Below are positions 26,577 through 35,317 of a stretch of DNA of 64,000 nucleotides, piece after piece. The stretch is from assembly GCA_023512345.1 (NCBI GenBank), contig JAILZT010000010.1:62001-126000 (forward strand), read 5' to 3'. This stretch comes from Paenibacillus sp. (GTDB taxonomy: Bacteria; Bacillota; Bacilli; Paenibacillales; Paenibacillaceae). The translations under genes and the position numbers were made by a program. Position 1 is the stretch's first letter, and every line of letters starts with the position of its first letter. The notes below the pieces were generated by a model. The model saw nothing but the letters and a program-made list of their open reading frames with translations, did no database searches and was not told the DNA's origin.

Positions 26577-27683
26577 TTGGCAGAACCCTTGAAGGCTATG
26601 TATAATGAGGATTTTTTGCGACGCTTCGGTGAGCGGGTTCAGGTTGAGCATAAAGCATTTGATATTGAGGGTTTTGTGGCGACAACGATGTCTGATCCGT
26701 GGAACGAACTGGAGCTCAAAGCACGCATGCGCAGGATTACCGAGTCGCTCGGGACACATTTGGGGCTTCGTTATGAGGAAGCATTGGACGTTCTATTCGC
26801 GATCGAAGAGGACTGCGTTGGCTTTCGGTATTTGTTTTTCCCTGATTTTGTAGAGGTCTTTGGTCAATCGTTAGAGCATTGGGAGCTATCCATGAAGGCG
26901 CTGGAAAGGTTCACATCGAAGTCATCCGCTGAATTTGCCGTGAGGCCCTTTTTATTGCGGGATCCAGTAAGGATGATGCACCAAATGGAAATATGGTCTA
27001 CGCATCCGACAGAGCATGTCCGGCGTCTTGCAAGTGAAGGCTGCAGGCCACGACTGCCATGGGGACAAGCTCTTCCTATGTTCAAGCTTGATCCGTCCCC
27101 CGTGCTCCCTGTATTGGAGCAGCTTAAGGCAGACCCGTCTATATATGTGCGTAAGAGTGTAGCAAATAATTTGAACGATATCGCTAAGGATCATCCAGAG
27201 GTAGTGATTGAGACAGCGCGTCGCTGGAAAGGTGTAAATCAGTATACGGACTGGATTGTGCGGCATGGCTGTCGTTCCTTAATTCGTAAAGCTAACCCGG
27301 AGATTATGGCATTATTCGGTTATGCGACATCGGAGGAGGAAGCACCTCTTGTGTCAGAGGCCGCCTTACGTGTGGATCCGTCGGTAGTGCAGATCGGTGG
27401 GAGCTCCGTACTGAAGTATGAGTTGAAGGTCCGAGAAGGAGATGCTGTAAGGATCCGAATCGAGTACGGTATAGACTTCGTTAAGGCCAATGGGCGGGCA
27501 TCCCGTAAATTATTCATGTTATCTGACAAAACCGTACCTGGAGGTACAAGTCTCACAGGTTCACGGACCCATCGGTGGTCCGATTTGACCACCCGCCGTC
27601 ATTATCCTGGGGAACATAAGATAGCGTTGGTGGTGAATGGTTTAGAGGTGGCGTCTGATATGTTGGCACTTGAGCAGCGTTAA
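26577..27683 (+). CDS. DNA alkylation repair protein, HEAT-repeat AlkC/AlkD-like
   Basis: A 368-residue protein with the sequence character of the HEAT-like-repeat DNA glycosylases that remove alkylated bases: MHQMEIWSTHPTEHVRRLAS, SEGCRPRLPWG, and PSIYVRKSVANNLNDIAKDH, which are typical of the AlkC branch. A beta-rich C-terminal part (about 285-368) follows the repeats. It starts with TTG 26577, supported by GGGAGG at 26563-26568 eight bases upstream. It stands alone. The family call is firm, the subfamily less so. Confidence 0.8.
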   Translation: MAEPLKAMYNEDFLRRFGERVQVEHKAFDIEGFVATTMSDPWNELELKARMRRITESLGTHLGLRYEEALDVLFAIEEDCVGFRYLFFPDFVEVFGQSLEHWELSMKALERFTSKSSAEFAVRPFLLRDPVRMMHQMEIWSTHPTEHVRRLASEGCRPRLPWGQALPMFKLDPSPVLPVLEQLKADPSIYVRKSVANNLNDIAKDHPEVVIETARRWKGVNQYTDWIVRHGCRSLIRKANPEIMALFGYATSEEEAPLVSEAALRVDPSVVQIGGSSVLKYELKVREGDAVRIRIEYGIDFVKANGRASRKLFMLSDKTVPGGTSLTGSRTHRWSDLTTRRHYPGEHKIALVVNGLEVASDMLALEQR

Positions 27684-27717
27684 ATGCAATGAGAATTGTA
27701 TGGTGATTCTGAGTTCG

Positions 27718-29070
27718 CTATGGAAGCGGTATGTGTAAATGATGATTATCCTTAGAACGCTGGTTCGCCAACTGCATTACGTAGCTTTTCTGAGAACTGG
27801 AGGGGGCCTTAAGCCATAACTGGTAACCTTCTGAAGAGGTTATAGTATCCAAGTCAATGACTTCGGTTCCGGCAAAATAGTTCTTATGAAGGCATTCGAT
27901 AACGTCAGTCATGGCTTGAAGTTGATGCTCCGTATATTTTAAGCTGGTGTTGTTGTGGGTTAAACGTCTATAGCTTCCAGCTGATGATAATTGTCCAAAT
28001 GAAGAATCGCTGTAAGCTTTAAAATGCTGGAGATTGGGGTCCGCAGCTCCATTTGCTGCCGCCCATAACTCCATATCTAATGGAGAAGTGCTGAAGTCTA
28101 GAGCATGACTGGCCTTGGAGTAATTCAAAATGCCGAATTGATGGGGATATACCGATAAAGAGCTATTCGCTATATCATAGATGCGTCCGGAGCCCTGTTG
28201 AGCACTACTGATATCCTGAATGTGGATATGGCCGCTGAACACTGTATGAATTCCATTACGCAATAAAACATTGCTGATCTTCTGGTTGTTCTGAATGGTG
28301 AAGCCATCCTGGATGAGTTCGTTGTGATCCAGCAGGTTATGGTGCATAACGCCTACGATTGCGGCTCCCTTTTCTCGAGCTAACCTCCCGCATTTATCTA
28401 TCCACTTCAAGGTTGAAGAAGAGAGCTTTCCCTCTAGTTGAGGATGTCTAAGCGATTTATTATTACGATACATATTCGTATCCAACATCAATAGCCACAG
28501 CTTGTCCGAAGGAGCAGCTAAATAGCTCAAGGAGTGGCTGTCCCTAGATAGTGCTTCATCATAGCCAAAGGGTCTATAAACTTTTCGGAATGTTTTGGGA
28601 TTGATGGTGTCTGTTTTATAGATATGTGGACCTTTGAAGCCCTTAGCCCAAGGGTTGAGCAGATCATGATTACCTGGGATAACGTATACCTCTGTTCCAG
28701 TGCTGTTTTCCAGTGCTGCCAAGTGCCCAGCCATATCTAGATGGCTTTGTTTTTCCCCGTTATTCGTTAAATCCCCGCTGATCAGCGTAATATCCGGTCT
28801 CTGCATTTGAACATCATAAGTGAAAGCTTTCATCAATTCCTCACTGTAACGAAGCTGTTTGCCATCTCCTAAAGCGAGGTCTCGCTGAAACGCCGCACCT
28901 CCATCGGTCAGGCTTTTAGATAAATAATGAATATCCGTGGTGACGAACATTTTCAGATCACTTCCAGCTTGTATGCGATATACCGGAGTTTGCTCAAGCT
29001 GTTGTTCACTGCAGCTTACAAGCGATAGCATGGAGAGGAATAGTACTGCTATTCGAGGAAAAGTCATCAT
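27718..29070 (-). CDS. Calcineurin-like metallophosphoesterase lipoprotein
   Basis: A 450-residue exported lipoprotein (lipobox LSLVSC, Cys20) with the metallophosphoesterase signature in order: TTDIHYLS, SGDLTNNGE, IPGNHDLL, VMHHNLL and FSGHIHIQD, the ligands of a two-metal centre. The C-terminal third has no motif I know. It should hydrolyse a phosphoester outside the cell membrane; the substrate is not evident. GAGG lies seven bases before the ATG. The lipoprotein gene upstream on the same strand has its own terminator, so this is probably a separate unit. Confidence 0.85.
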   Translation of the reverse strand: MMTFPRIAVLFLSMLSLVSCSEQQLEQTPVYRIQAGSDLKMFVTTDIHYLSKSLTDGGAAFQRDLALGDGKQLRYSEELMKAFTYDVQMQRPDITLISGDLTNNGEKQSHLDMAGHLAALENSTGTEVYVIPGNHDLLNPWAKGFKGPHIYKTDTINPKTFRKVYRPFGYDEALSRDSHSLSYLAAPSDKLWLLMLDTNMYRNNKSLRHPQLEGKLSSSTLKWIDKCGRLAREKGAAIVGVMHHNLLDHNELIQDGFTIQNNQKISNVLLRNGIHTVFSGHIHIQDISSAQQGSGRIYDIANSSLSVYPHQFGILNYSKASHALDFSTSPLDMELWAAANGAADPNLQHFKAYSDSSFGQLSSAGSYRRLTHNNTSLKYTEHQLQAMTDVIECLHKNYFAGTEVIDLDTITSSEGYQLWLKAPSSSQKSYVMQLANQRSKDNHHLHIPLP

Positions 29071-29102
29071 TTCAAGGCCTCATTTCTATGTATACTTGAA
29101 TT

Positions 29103-29146
29103 CAAAAAAAGGTGTTCCTTCGGTCTCATCGACTTCAGAACACCTT
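29103..29146 (-). terminator. Terminator of the beta-helix lipoprotein gene
   Basis: AAAAGGTGTTC and GAACACCTTTT arms; on the minus strand the hairpin ends in a seven-T run. It lies just after the lipoprotein stop and before the phosphoesterase gene. Confidence 0.85.
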
Positions 29147-29161
29147 TTCCCCAACTTGATA

Positions 29162-29773
29162 TTATTTTTGAACTTCGGTAACACCGGTTACGCTACCTTG
29201 ATCAGAAGGATCGTACGTAGCTTGGTATTCATCTTTGGCGAAATATACATTACCTTGAACTTTTGCATTTACCACCTGAAAACCGTTGGCTTCCACATAC
29301 ACATCCCCAATAAATGTGCCCCCTTGGATACGTGCATTTTCACTTCTGATGGTTATTTTCGGGGCAGTGAGCGTAAAGGAATTGGTAATATTTTTATCCG
29401 CATCCTGTGTGTAAAGGGCAATCTTACGCGCGGGCTTGTCCTTGTTGGTGAATTCCCCTTCCAAAATGAGGTCCTCTGTGAAAGTTAAATCCTTCAATGT
29501 TGCAGCAATCCAGGTCCCTTCTTTACTAATCGCTTTTTTGAAGCTCGCCTCATTGTCAACTACGGAAGCGGAGGTTACGGCGTCAGTGGGTTGATCTGCA
29601 TTTCCATTAGTGTTTCCTGTGGTGGTCCCGGTTGTGTTACCAGCTGTGTTGCCAGCGGTATTACCGGCTGTATTGCCAGCGGTATCATTTCCATTGGCGC
29701 CGTTATTATTGTTACCACAACCTACTACTACTGCCAACAACAATACTACAGCTAAGCTTGCAAGCTTTTTCAT
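29162..29773 (-). CDS. Lipoprotein with Asn/Thr repeats and beta-helix-like domain
   Basis: A 203-residue lipoprotein (lipobox VVVGCGNN). After the lipid anchor comes a low-complexity spacer built from AGNT-type units (about residues 30-60), then a C-terminal half with alternating short hydrophobic strands (ITIRSENARIQGGTFIGDVY, VVNAKVQGNVYF) that look like a bactofilin-type beta-helix. I do not recognise a named family with certainty. It probably sits on the outer face of the membrane with the spacer crossing the wall. A strong terminator follows. Confidence 0.75.
   Translation of the reverse strand: MKKLASLAVVLLLAVVVGCGNNNNGANGNDTAGNTAGNTAGNTAGNTTGTTTGNTNGNADQPTDAVTSASVVDNEASFKKAISKEGTWIAATLKDLTFTEDLILEGEFTNKDKPARKIALYTQDADKNITNSFTLTAPKITIRSENARIQGGTFIGDVYVEANGFQVVNAKVQGNVYFAKDEYQATYDPSDQGSVTGVTEVQK
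29640..29692 (-). repeat. Imperfect 12-bp tandem repeat in a lipoprotein gene
   Basis: About four imperfect 12-base units encode the AGNT repeats of the lipoprotein spacer. Units differ at third codon positions, so the repeat is being kept at the protein level or is old. Copy-number change would alter spacer length in frame. Confidence 0.7.
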
Positions 29774-29887
29774 GAAACTTAACCTCCTATAGGGTGTGGT
29801 TGTATGATACGATACATTTCGGAAGGAATCTAAAACTATTATGGATGGTATGGCAAATAATTATCCAACCAATAAGGAGAAATTATA

Positions 29888-30550
29888 ATGGCTAAGCAGA
29901 AATTTTATGTAGTGTGGGAAGGCAAACAGCCGGGTGTATACACCTCATGGGCAGAGTGCCAGGCACAAACGGATCACTACACAGGGGCTAAATATAAATC
30001 GTATGAATCGAAAGCTGCGGCAGATGAAGCTTATAAGGCGGGCTGGAAAGGCAATTGGGGTACAGGAGCTGCCGCGTCTGGTGGAGCTAAAGATAAGAAA
30101 AGTAATCCCTTCAAAAGAACCGCAGCGGTAGAGACCTCTGAGGAGATCGATTACTTCAGTGTTTCTGTGGATGTGGGAACAAGGGGGAATCCGGGTCCTG
30201 TGGAGTATAAAGGGGTGGATACGGGAACAGGGGACGTGATTTTTTCGTGCGGGCCTATTAAGAAGGGGACAAATAATTTAGGAGAATTTTTGGCTATTGT
30301 CCATGCCTTGGCTCTCCTCAAGAAAGAAGGTAGCAACAAGACTGTATATAGTGATTCGCTCAATGCGATTAAGTGGGTGAAACAGAAAAAAGTAGCGACT
30401 ACATTACCACGTGATTCCTCAACCGAAGAAATATGGGTACTGATTGATCGTGCTGTAAAATGGTTACAAACCAATACCTATGACAATAAACTGCTGAAGT
30501 GGCAGACCAAGGAGTGGGGGGAAATCAAGGCGGATTATGGCCGAAAGTAG
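29888..30550 (+). CDS. Ribonuclease H with viroplasmin domain
   Basis: A 220-residue RNase HI. The N-terminus (FYVVWEGKQPGVYTSWAECQ, then FKSYESKAAADEAYKAG-like) is the viroplasmin/caulimovirus-type domain that binds RNA-DNA hybrids; a charged linker follows; the RNase H fold carries the four acidic residues in SVDVG, LGEFLAIV, VYSDSLNAI and EIKADYGRK. It removes RNA from RNA-DNA hybrids. AAGGAG lies before ATG 29888. Ung follows 72 bases later on the same strand. Confidence 0.92.
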   Translation: MAKQKFYVVWEGKQPGVYTSWAECQAQTDHYTGAKYKSYESKAAADEAYKAGWKGNWGTGAAASGGAKDKKSNPFKRTAAVETSEEIDYFSVSVDVGTRGNPGPVEYKGVDTGTGDVIFSCGPIKKGTNNLGEFLAIVHALALLKKEGSNKTVYSDSLNAIKWVKQKKVATTLPRDSSTEEIWVLIDRAVKWLQTNTYDNKLLKWQTKEWGEIKADYGRK

Positions 30551-30622
30551 TCTCCAGCTTATTATTGGGTTAATAAAAGTTAAAGAGTGAACACTACTAA
30601 GTCAGCAGGGGGAATATCCGCA

Positions 30623-31282
30623 ATGTTCGGCAACGATTGGGACGAGGTTTTACATGAGGAAGTCCAGAAACCGTATTTTCAAAAGCTGCTTGGTATTCTA
30701 GAGAGGGAATACGAGGAGCATACCGTGTATCCGCCACAAGAGTTGATTTTCTCTATGCTCAAGGAGACACCTTACAGTGAAACCCGTGTTGTTATTTTGG
30801 GGCAGGACCCTTATCATGGGCCTGGGCAAGCTCATGGCCTTAGTTTTTCTGTGAAGCCAGGTGTGCGAATTCCGCCTTCCCTGCGTAACATCTATACAGA
30901 ACTGCATGAGGACCTTGGTGTCCCTGTTCCGAATCATGGATCATTGGTGCACTGGGCCAAGCAAGGAGTTCTTCTGTTGAATGCAGTACTTACCGTTCGC
31001 GAAGGAAAACCCAATTCCCATAAAGGGCATGGTTGGGAGACGTTTACGGATGCTGTGATGGAGAAGTTAAATGAACGAATCGATCCTATGGTTTTTATTT
31101 TATGGGGAAGTCATGCCCAGAAAAAGGGCTCTTTCCTGGATACACAACGCCATCACATCCTACAGTCCACACATCCAAGCCCCTTATCAGCATATCGTGG
31201 ATTTTTAGGCAGCAGGCCCTTTTCGGAAACTAACCGATATTTGGCGGCACATGGCTTGGCAGGCATAGATTGGGCTTTATAG
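30623..31282 (+). CDS. ung: Uracil-DNA glycosylase, family 1
   Basis: A 219-residue base-excision repair enzyme that removes uracil from DNA. Family 1 motifs are complete: GQDPYHGPGQAHGLSFSV (catalytic Asp), LLLNAVLTV, and HPSPLSAYRGFLGSRPF (catalytic His and the Leu-loop region). GGGGGA at 30608-30613 supports ATG 30623; an in-frame GTG at 30587 has no good site. Confidence 0.95.
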   Translation: MFGNDWDEVLHEEVQKPYFQKLLGILEREYEEHTVYPPQELIFSMLKETPYSETRVVILGQDPYHGPGQAHGLSFSVKPGVRIPPSLRNIYTELHEDLGVPVPNHGSLVHWAKQGVLLLNAVLTVREGKPNSHKGHGWETFTDAVMEKLNERIDPMVFILWGSHAQKKGSFLDTQRHHILQSTHPSPLSAYRGFLGSRPFSETNRYLAAHGLAGIDWAL

Positions 31283-31324
31283 AATACATAGGATTGTTTC
31301 GATAAATGGAAGAAGGTGAAAGCA

Positions 31325-31729
31325 ATGAAGCACTGGGTGGGTCGGCCTGTAATTATGTATTGTGATGAGCCGCCGTACAGAATCCTGAAGGGGGTACTGC
31401 GTAAATGGGATCCAGTTATTGAACGAGCTGTGATTGGCCATCAGGAAATATCTGTGCCTTTTCGTGACATTGCTTGGATTAAATCCTTAGCTCCCAAGGA
31501 AAGAGCCCTGAAACCTGTCCTCCATTCTGTTGGGTACGTAATGAGAGAACGGCAGCAATTTGATAATGCTGTGTATTTTAAGTCAGCAGTAACTGTATGG
31601 AAAGGTGAAGTGCTGATTGCCTTGAATACAACGATTGTGTCGCATACCAAAGGCTCTGTTACCCTCGAGGATGGACAGAATCTAATGAAGGGAACTCATA
31701 TATTTGTAGTTCGTTCTTTGCGGGGCTAG
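31325..31729 (+). CDS. Conserved-looking hypothetical protein
   Basis: A 134-residue protein of unknown function, mostly predicted beta strands (ERAVIGHQEISVPFRDIAWI and similar). There is no signal peptide, membrane segment or motif I can name. AGAAGG at 31310-31315 supports ATG 31325 over GTG 31316. It sits 42 bases after ung and may be co-transcribed; a strong terminator follows. Confidence 0.7.
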   Translation: MKHWVGRPVIMYCDEPPYRILKGVLRKWDPVIERAVIGHQEISVPFRDIAWIKSLAPKERALKPVLHSVGYVMRERQQFDNAVYFKSAVTVWKGEVLIALNTTIVSHTKGSVTLEDGQNLMKGTHIFVVRSLRG

Positions 31730-31752
31730 GAAATGTAACGGAAATATTGAAC

Positions 31753-31805
31753 ACAAAAGGACGGCAGACTCTCTAGACTAAGAGGGCTTGCCGTCCTTTT
31801 TGTTA
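31753..31805. terminator. Bidirectional terminator
   Basis: AAAAGGACGGCA and TGCCGTCCTTTTT arms between the hypothetical gene and the convergent AI-2E-family gene. The A run on the left and T run on the right let it work in both directions. Confidence 0.85.
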
Positions 31806-32900
31806 TAGCTCCTTCTTGATCTCGGGGCCCTCTTCGACCCTTTCCGCGACGATAATCTCATAGATTCTGAGGAAAATAATTTTGGCAATCATATATACCG
31901 GTAATGCGATTAGTACTCCAATGATACCGTAAAAGTCACCACCTACAAGGACGAGTAAAACAGTCGTTAAGGGATGAACATCCAACGATTTTCCGTAAAT
32001 AATAGGCGATAATAAATTATCCTGAATTTGCTGGGCTACCACGACAATCACCAAAGCCCAAACAGCCAGCGTAGGAGACTCGATAAATCCCACAATCAAA
32101 ACCGGTATGGCCGCTAGAAGAGAACCAACATAAGGGATGAAATTGAGCGGGACTGAGATTACAGCCAGCAGCAATGAGTAAGGTAATCCAATAATAAGAA
32201 ATCCAATATACAAAATAACCCCGAGGATTACATTTAGCAGCACACGGGTGACAATGAAGCTACTAAGAGCAGAGTCAATGTGCTTAAGGGTTTCTTGCCC
32301 CTCTTTACGATATTTTTTAGGAATAAGACTTTGAACGATGGGGGACAGCTTGGATCCATCCTTGAGCATATAATACAGAATAATGGGCAGTGTAGCGATG
32401 ACCACGACAATACTGGATACAACCCCGATCAGGTTAGTCATTGAATTGGTTACCCAAGAAATCGCATCATTTAAATATTCTGAGATTCGGGTAGCTAGAT
32501 CAGATTGGCCCGGGAAAAAACGTGAAATTATCGGGCTTTTTTGCAATGCGTTGAACTGATCCTGAAGACCTTTTACTAAATTTGGAGTGTTCTTGATAAA
32601 GTTCTGAATCTGTTCCTGCAAAGTAGGCCAAACCAACACCCAGAAGAGGACAAACAAACCAACAAGGACCACATAAATAAGAATGATAGAGAGAGCACGG
32701 TTCAGTTTTCTTTTTTCAAGGAAACTTACAAGTGGTCGCAAAAGATAATACATGAACCCCGACAGCATCATCGGTACAAGCAGCAACTTAATAATGGATA
32801 CCAAAGGGTTGAAGATAAACATTACTTTGGAGCCTAAATACAGAATTAATAAAAAAGTAATAATGCCGAAGCTTGTCCGAAAATATTTATGTTGAAGCAT
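31803..32900 (-). CDS. AI-2E/PerM family membrane protein
   Basis: A 365-residue integral membrane protein of the AI-2E (UPF0118) family: several hydrophobic helices at the N-terminus, a soluble middle part (EQIQNFIKNTPNLVKGLQDQ), then the conserved core PLNFIPYVGSLLAAIPVLIV and DNLLSPIIYGKSLDVHPLTT. Family members export small molecules or ions (some are sodium-proton antiporters); the substrate here is unknown. AGGGGG precedes the ATG. Confidence 0.88.
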   Translation of the reverse strand: MLQHKYFRTSFGIITFLLILYLGSKVMFIFNPLVSIIKLLLVPMMLSGFMYYLLRPLVSFLEKRKLNRALSIILIYVVLVGLFVLFWVLVWPTLQEQIQNFIKNTPNLVKGLQDQFNALQKSPIISRFFPGQSDLATRISEYLNDAISWVTNSMTNLIGVVSSIVVVIATLPIILYYMLKDGSKLSPIVQSLIPKKYRKEGQETLKHIDSALSSFIVTRVLLNVILGVILYIGFLIIGLPYSLLLAVISVPLNFIPYVGSLLAAIPVLIVGFIESPTLAVWALVIVVVAQQIQDNLLSPIIYGKSLDVHPLTTVLLVLVGGDFYGIIGVLIALPVYMIAKIIFLRIYEIIVAERVEEGPEIKKEL

Positions 32901-33072
32901 TAGCAGAACCCCCTAGTATGTATATTGATCATAAGAAGTATGTATTGCAGCTTGATTCTATCTTTATAACCTAATTATGGCCGGTTGATTCAAATCTAAA
33001 GCATAAGTACTATTGTTTCGGTTCAACCCGCTAACCTGACGGTTAATATCGCAATAACAGGAGGGGTGCTTA

Positions 33073-33561
33073 GTGACTACATTAATAATAGGAATCTTTG
33101 GGCATATAACGGAAGCATCACTGGCCATTGAGGCTTTAAAGGATCTAGGGATCAAAGCGAAAAGTATATCGGTAGTGACGAAGCAAAAAAATGCCGTTGA
33201 TCAAATCAGTCGTAATACTGGGATAGGAAAAACTGAAGTGGGGATTGGAAACACTGGGATTTTCGGAACAGCCAGGGCGTTAAGTATAGGGTTGGGTATG
33301 CATCCAGATACCTCTGTTGCTGCGGGTCCTGCCGCGCATAAGCTGGCGGGAGCAGAATTAAATGAGGATAATATAGAGGCAGAGGGACTAGCGGTTAGCT
33401 TAATGGGACTGGGCATTCCCGATGAGGATGCCGTAGGCTACGCCAAGCATGCTGCCCTCGAGAATATTTTAGTCATCATTCTTTTAGGAGAAGAAGACAT
33501 GAGTCAAAAGATCCTTTCTCTCTTCAATGACCATCACGCAATTCCACTGGGATCGTTCTAA
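33073..33561 (+). CDS. YflT-like general stress protein
   Basis: A 162-residue protein. The first 40 residues (IGIFGHITEASLAIEALKDL, then SISVVTKQKN) match the YflT/GSP17M pattern; a Gly/Ala-rich middle follows, and the end has GIPDEDAVGYAKHAALENIL, as in related stress proteins. GTG 33073 is preceded by GGAGGGG at 33060-33066. A stress role is inferred from family resemblance. Confidence 0.65.
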   Translation: MTTLIIGIFGHITEASLAIEALKDLGIKAKSISVVTKQKNAVDQISRNTGIGKTEVGIGNTGIFGTARALSIGLGMHPDTSVAAGPAAHKLAGAELNEDNIEAEGLAVSLMGLGIPDEDAVGYAKHAALENILVIILLGEEDMSQKILSLFNDHHAIPLGSF

Positions 33562-33576
33562 ATACGAAAGAGGAAG

Positions 33577-33786
33577 TCAGATTCGTTTCCTTTTTTTCGA
33601 GCGAACATAAAGGAGTGGTGATAAACTGGGGTCTTCTCCGGTTTCCTTTGTGACTTCTTTTGCTTTTAGTAGTGACATAAAGGCAAAAAAATCGCCTAAA
33701 GCAGTCAGTCCGGCGGCTATGATGGCATAATCCTCAGCAGTAAGCTCCTCTTGTTTTACTTCGTTGCCATTTTTCTTTGTTGCCAT
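33577..33786 (-). CDS. Small hypothetical protein
   Basis: About 69 residues with a charged N-terminus, a short amphipathic or hydrophobic stretch (YAIIAAGLTALGDFFAFMSL) and a very basic tail (RSKKRKRI). GGGGTGA seven bases upstream favours the ATG at 33786 over 33810. Convergent with the stress-protein gene. Function unknown. Confidence 0.6.
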   Translation of the reverse strand: MATKKNGNEVKQEELTAEDYAIIAAGLTALGDFFAFMSLLKAKEVTKETGEDPSLSPLLYVRSKKRKRI

Positions 33787-33937
33787 CCTTCTTTCACCCC
33801 GCTGTTCCATATATCTATTATTAAACTATGTAAGAACCATCAATCCTGAATAGGCACTTAGGATAGAATTTCGGGCAGCAACTTTTAAACCGTTTATTCG
33901 TCTAATAGGTATTGGATAAATGAGGGGGAAAAGGGTT

Positions 33938-35083
33938 ATGAAGGAAATAAAGAAGGTGACAAAAAGCATTATGATGATGCTTGCAGCCCTCTTCATCTTT
34001 ACAGGTACGGCAGATGCAGCAGGTCCTCAGACTATTCGGCTTGATTATAGAGACACTTTTCTGGGAAATAGCTCTGTGAAATTGAATGGAACCACTTGGG
34101 TTCCATTGAAAGAACTAGCTTTTGTTTTGAGCTACAATACCACATGGGACCCCGCTACACGTTCAATCACGTTGATCCGTCCTAGACAAAAGGTTACTTT
34201 GCAAGTAGGCTCTAAAGTTAGCAAGGTTAACGGTAAAACCGTTATTCTTAGCGGCAGTATTCGTATCCTTAAAAGTACAACGTATGTACCCTTGGTATCT
34301 ATGGTTAAAGCTTTGGGAGCTTCAACTTTGCTTGAACCCGAAAGCGGAGATCTACATATTGTTGATAAATCCCGATTTGTATTTCTGCCCACTACAGGAC
34401 GAACCTATTGGGTTTCTCGGGAGAGCGGAGAATTGTTCCGAATGCTCTCCACCGCTAAGGAACCTGAGCTGCTTAATAAACTCCCGCTTAAGCCCAATAC
34501 TTCTGGATATGTGGGAATCAAACAAGTATCGAAGGAAAGCGATTTGGTAATTCTGGATTCAGAATACGTAGCGATGTTCAATGCCTTTGACAACAGCTAT
34601 CAGACTCTTGTAACTAAGGGGAAGGTAGTGAAACAGATGAATTATCATTATGTGGGTCCTTATATACGTGATCTATACGGTCCCAAAATCACTTCTCCCC
34701 AAATCTATATGACTGACGGTTTGGATGTGCAGTATATCAATAAAGACGGAACACTGGGTAAGTTGTATGAATTGGATAAGACTACCGATGACAAAGGACC
34801 CTTTCTTGTAGAATATGCTACTTCCAAAATATTGTTAGTACGTTCGACAACATCTACAGCGCTCGTTGCAATAGATATAACCAAAGGAACGAGTGAAAAT
34901 CTGACACAGACCCTTATTACTACGGAGGATCAAAAAGAATGGGAAACAGCAGATCCTAGGGATCAATATGTTCTTTCGAGAGAGCTTCGTTTAGAGTCAG
35001 ATGATGGTAAGGAATTGATGTTTACTTATACAACGTTGTTCACAGATAAGGCATATAAAGTAACGTATAAATACGTAGAATAA
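33938..35083 (+). CDS. Secreted protein with copper-amine-oxidase N-like domain
   Basis: A 381-residue exported protein: signal peptide (MMMLAALFIFTGTADAA, cut near residue 27), then a Cu_amine_oxidN1-type domain (about 35-150, with VKLNGTTWVPLKELAFVLSY and TYVPLVSMVKALGAS), a wall-associated module common in Paenibacillus. The rest looks like repeated beta strands, possibly a propeller. There is no enzyme motif. GAGGGGGAAAAGGG lies before ATG 33938. A terminator follows. Confidence 0.78.
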   Translation: MKEIKKVTKSIMMMLAALFIFTGTADAAGPQTIRLDYRDTFLGNSSVKLNGTTWVPLKELAFVLSYNTTWDPATRSITLIRPRQKVTLQVGSKVSKVNGKTVILSGSIRILKSTTYVPLVSMVKALGASTLLEPESGDLHIVDKSRFVFLPTTGRTYWVSRESGELFRMLSTAKEPELLNKLPLKPNTSGYVGIKQVSKESDLVILDSEYVAMFNAFDNSYQTLVTKGKVVKQMNYHYVGPYIRDLYGPKITSPQIYMTDGLDVQYINKDGTLGKLYELDKTTDDKGPFLVEYATSKILLVRSTTSTALVAIDITKGTSENLTQTLITTEDQKEWETADPRDQYVLSRELRLESDDGKELMFTYTTLFTDKAYKVTYKYVE

Positions 35084-35102
35084 TACAAATTATAGAAATG
35101 TG

Positions 35103-35145
35103 AAAGATACCTATTCGCGGGAAGGCGGGTAGGTATCTTTTATTT
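35103..35145 (+). terminator. Terminator after the secreted protein gene
   Basis: AAAGATACCTA and TAGGTATCTTT arms followed by TATTTT. Confidence 0.85.
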
Positions 35146-35156
35146 TAAAAAAGCGC

Positions 35157-35239
35157 TTTACAGACTATGAAAACGCTGTTAAAATCATAAATGAGCACAA
35201 ATGATCAATAACGGTCATCATATTAATCTAAATGATCAA
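35157..35239 (+). promoter_or_regulatory. fru operon promoter, cre-like site and FruR operators
   Basis: TTTACA (35157-35162), a 17-base spacer and TAAAAT (35180-35185) make a good sigma-A promoter. TGAAAACGCTGTTA (35168-35181) matches the cre consensus with one mismatch and lies inside the promoter. Downstream, AAATGATCAA occurs at 35199-35208 and again at 35230-35239, 31 bases (about three turns) apart, each followed by a partial inverted TGATCA/GATCAT. These are likely operators for the DeoR-type FruR. Binding is inferred. Confidence 0.65.
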
Positions 35240-35317
35240 CAATCGATCATGTGGGCTATAGATATAAAAAAGCAGTATTAATGTCGGCTGCGTGTAAACC
35301 TTAAGGAGTGAGACACG

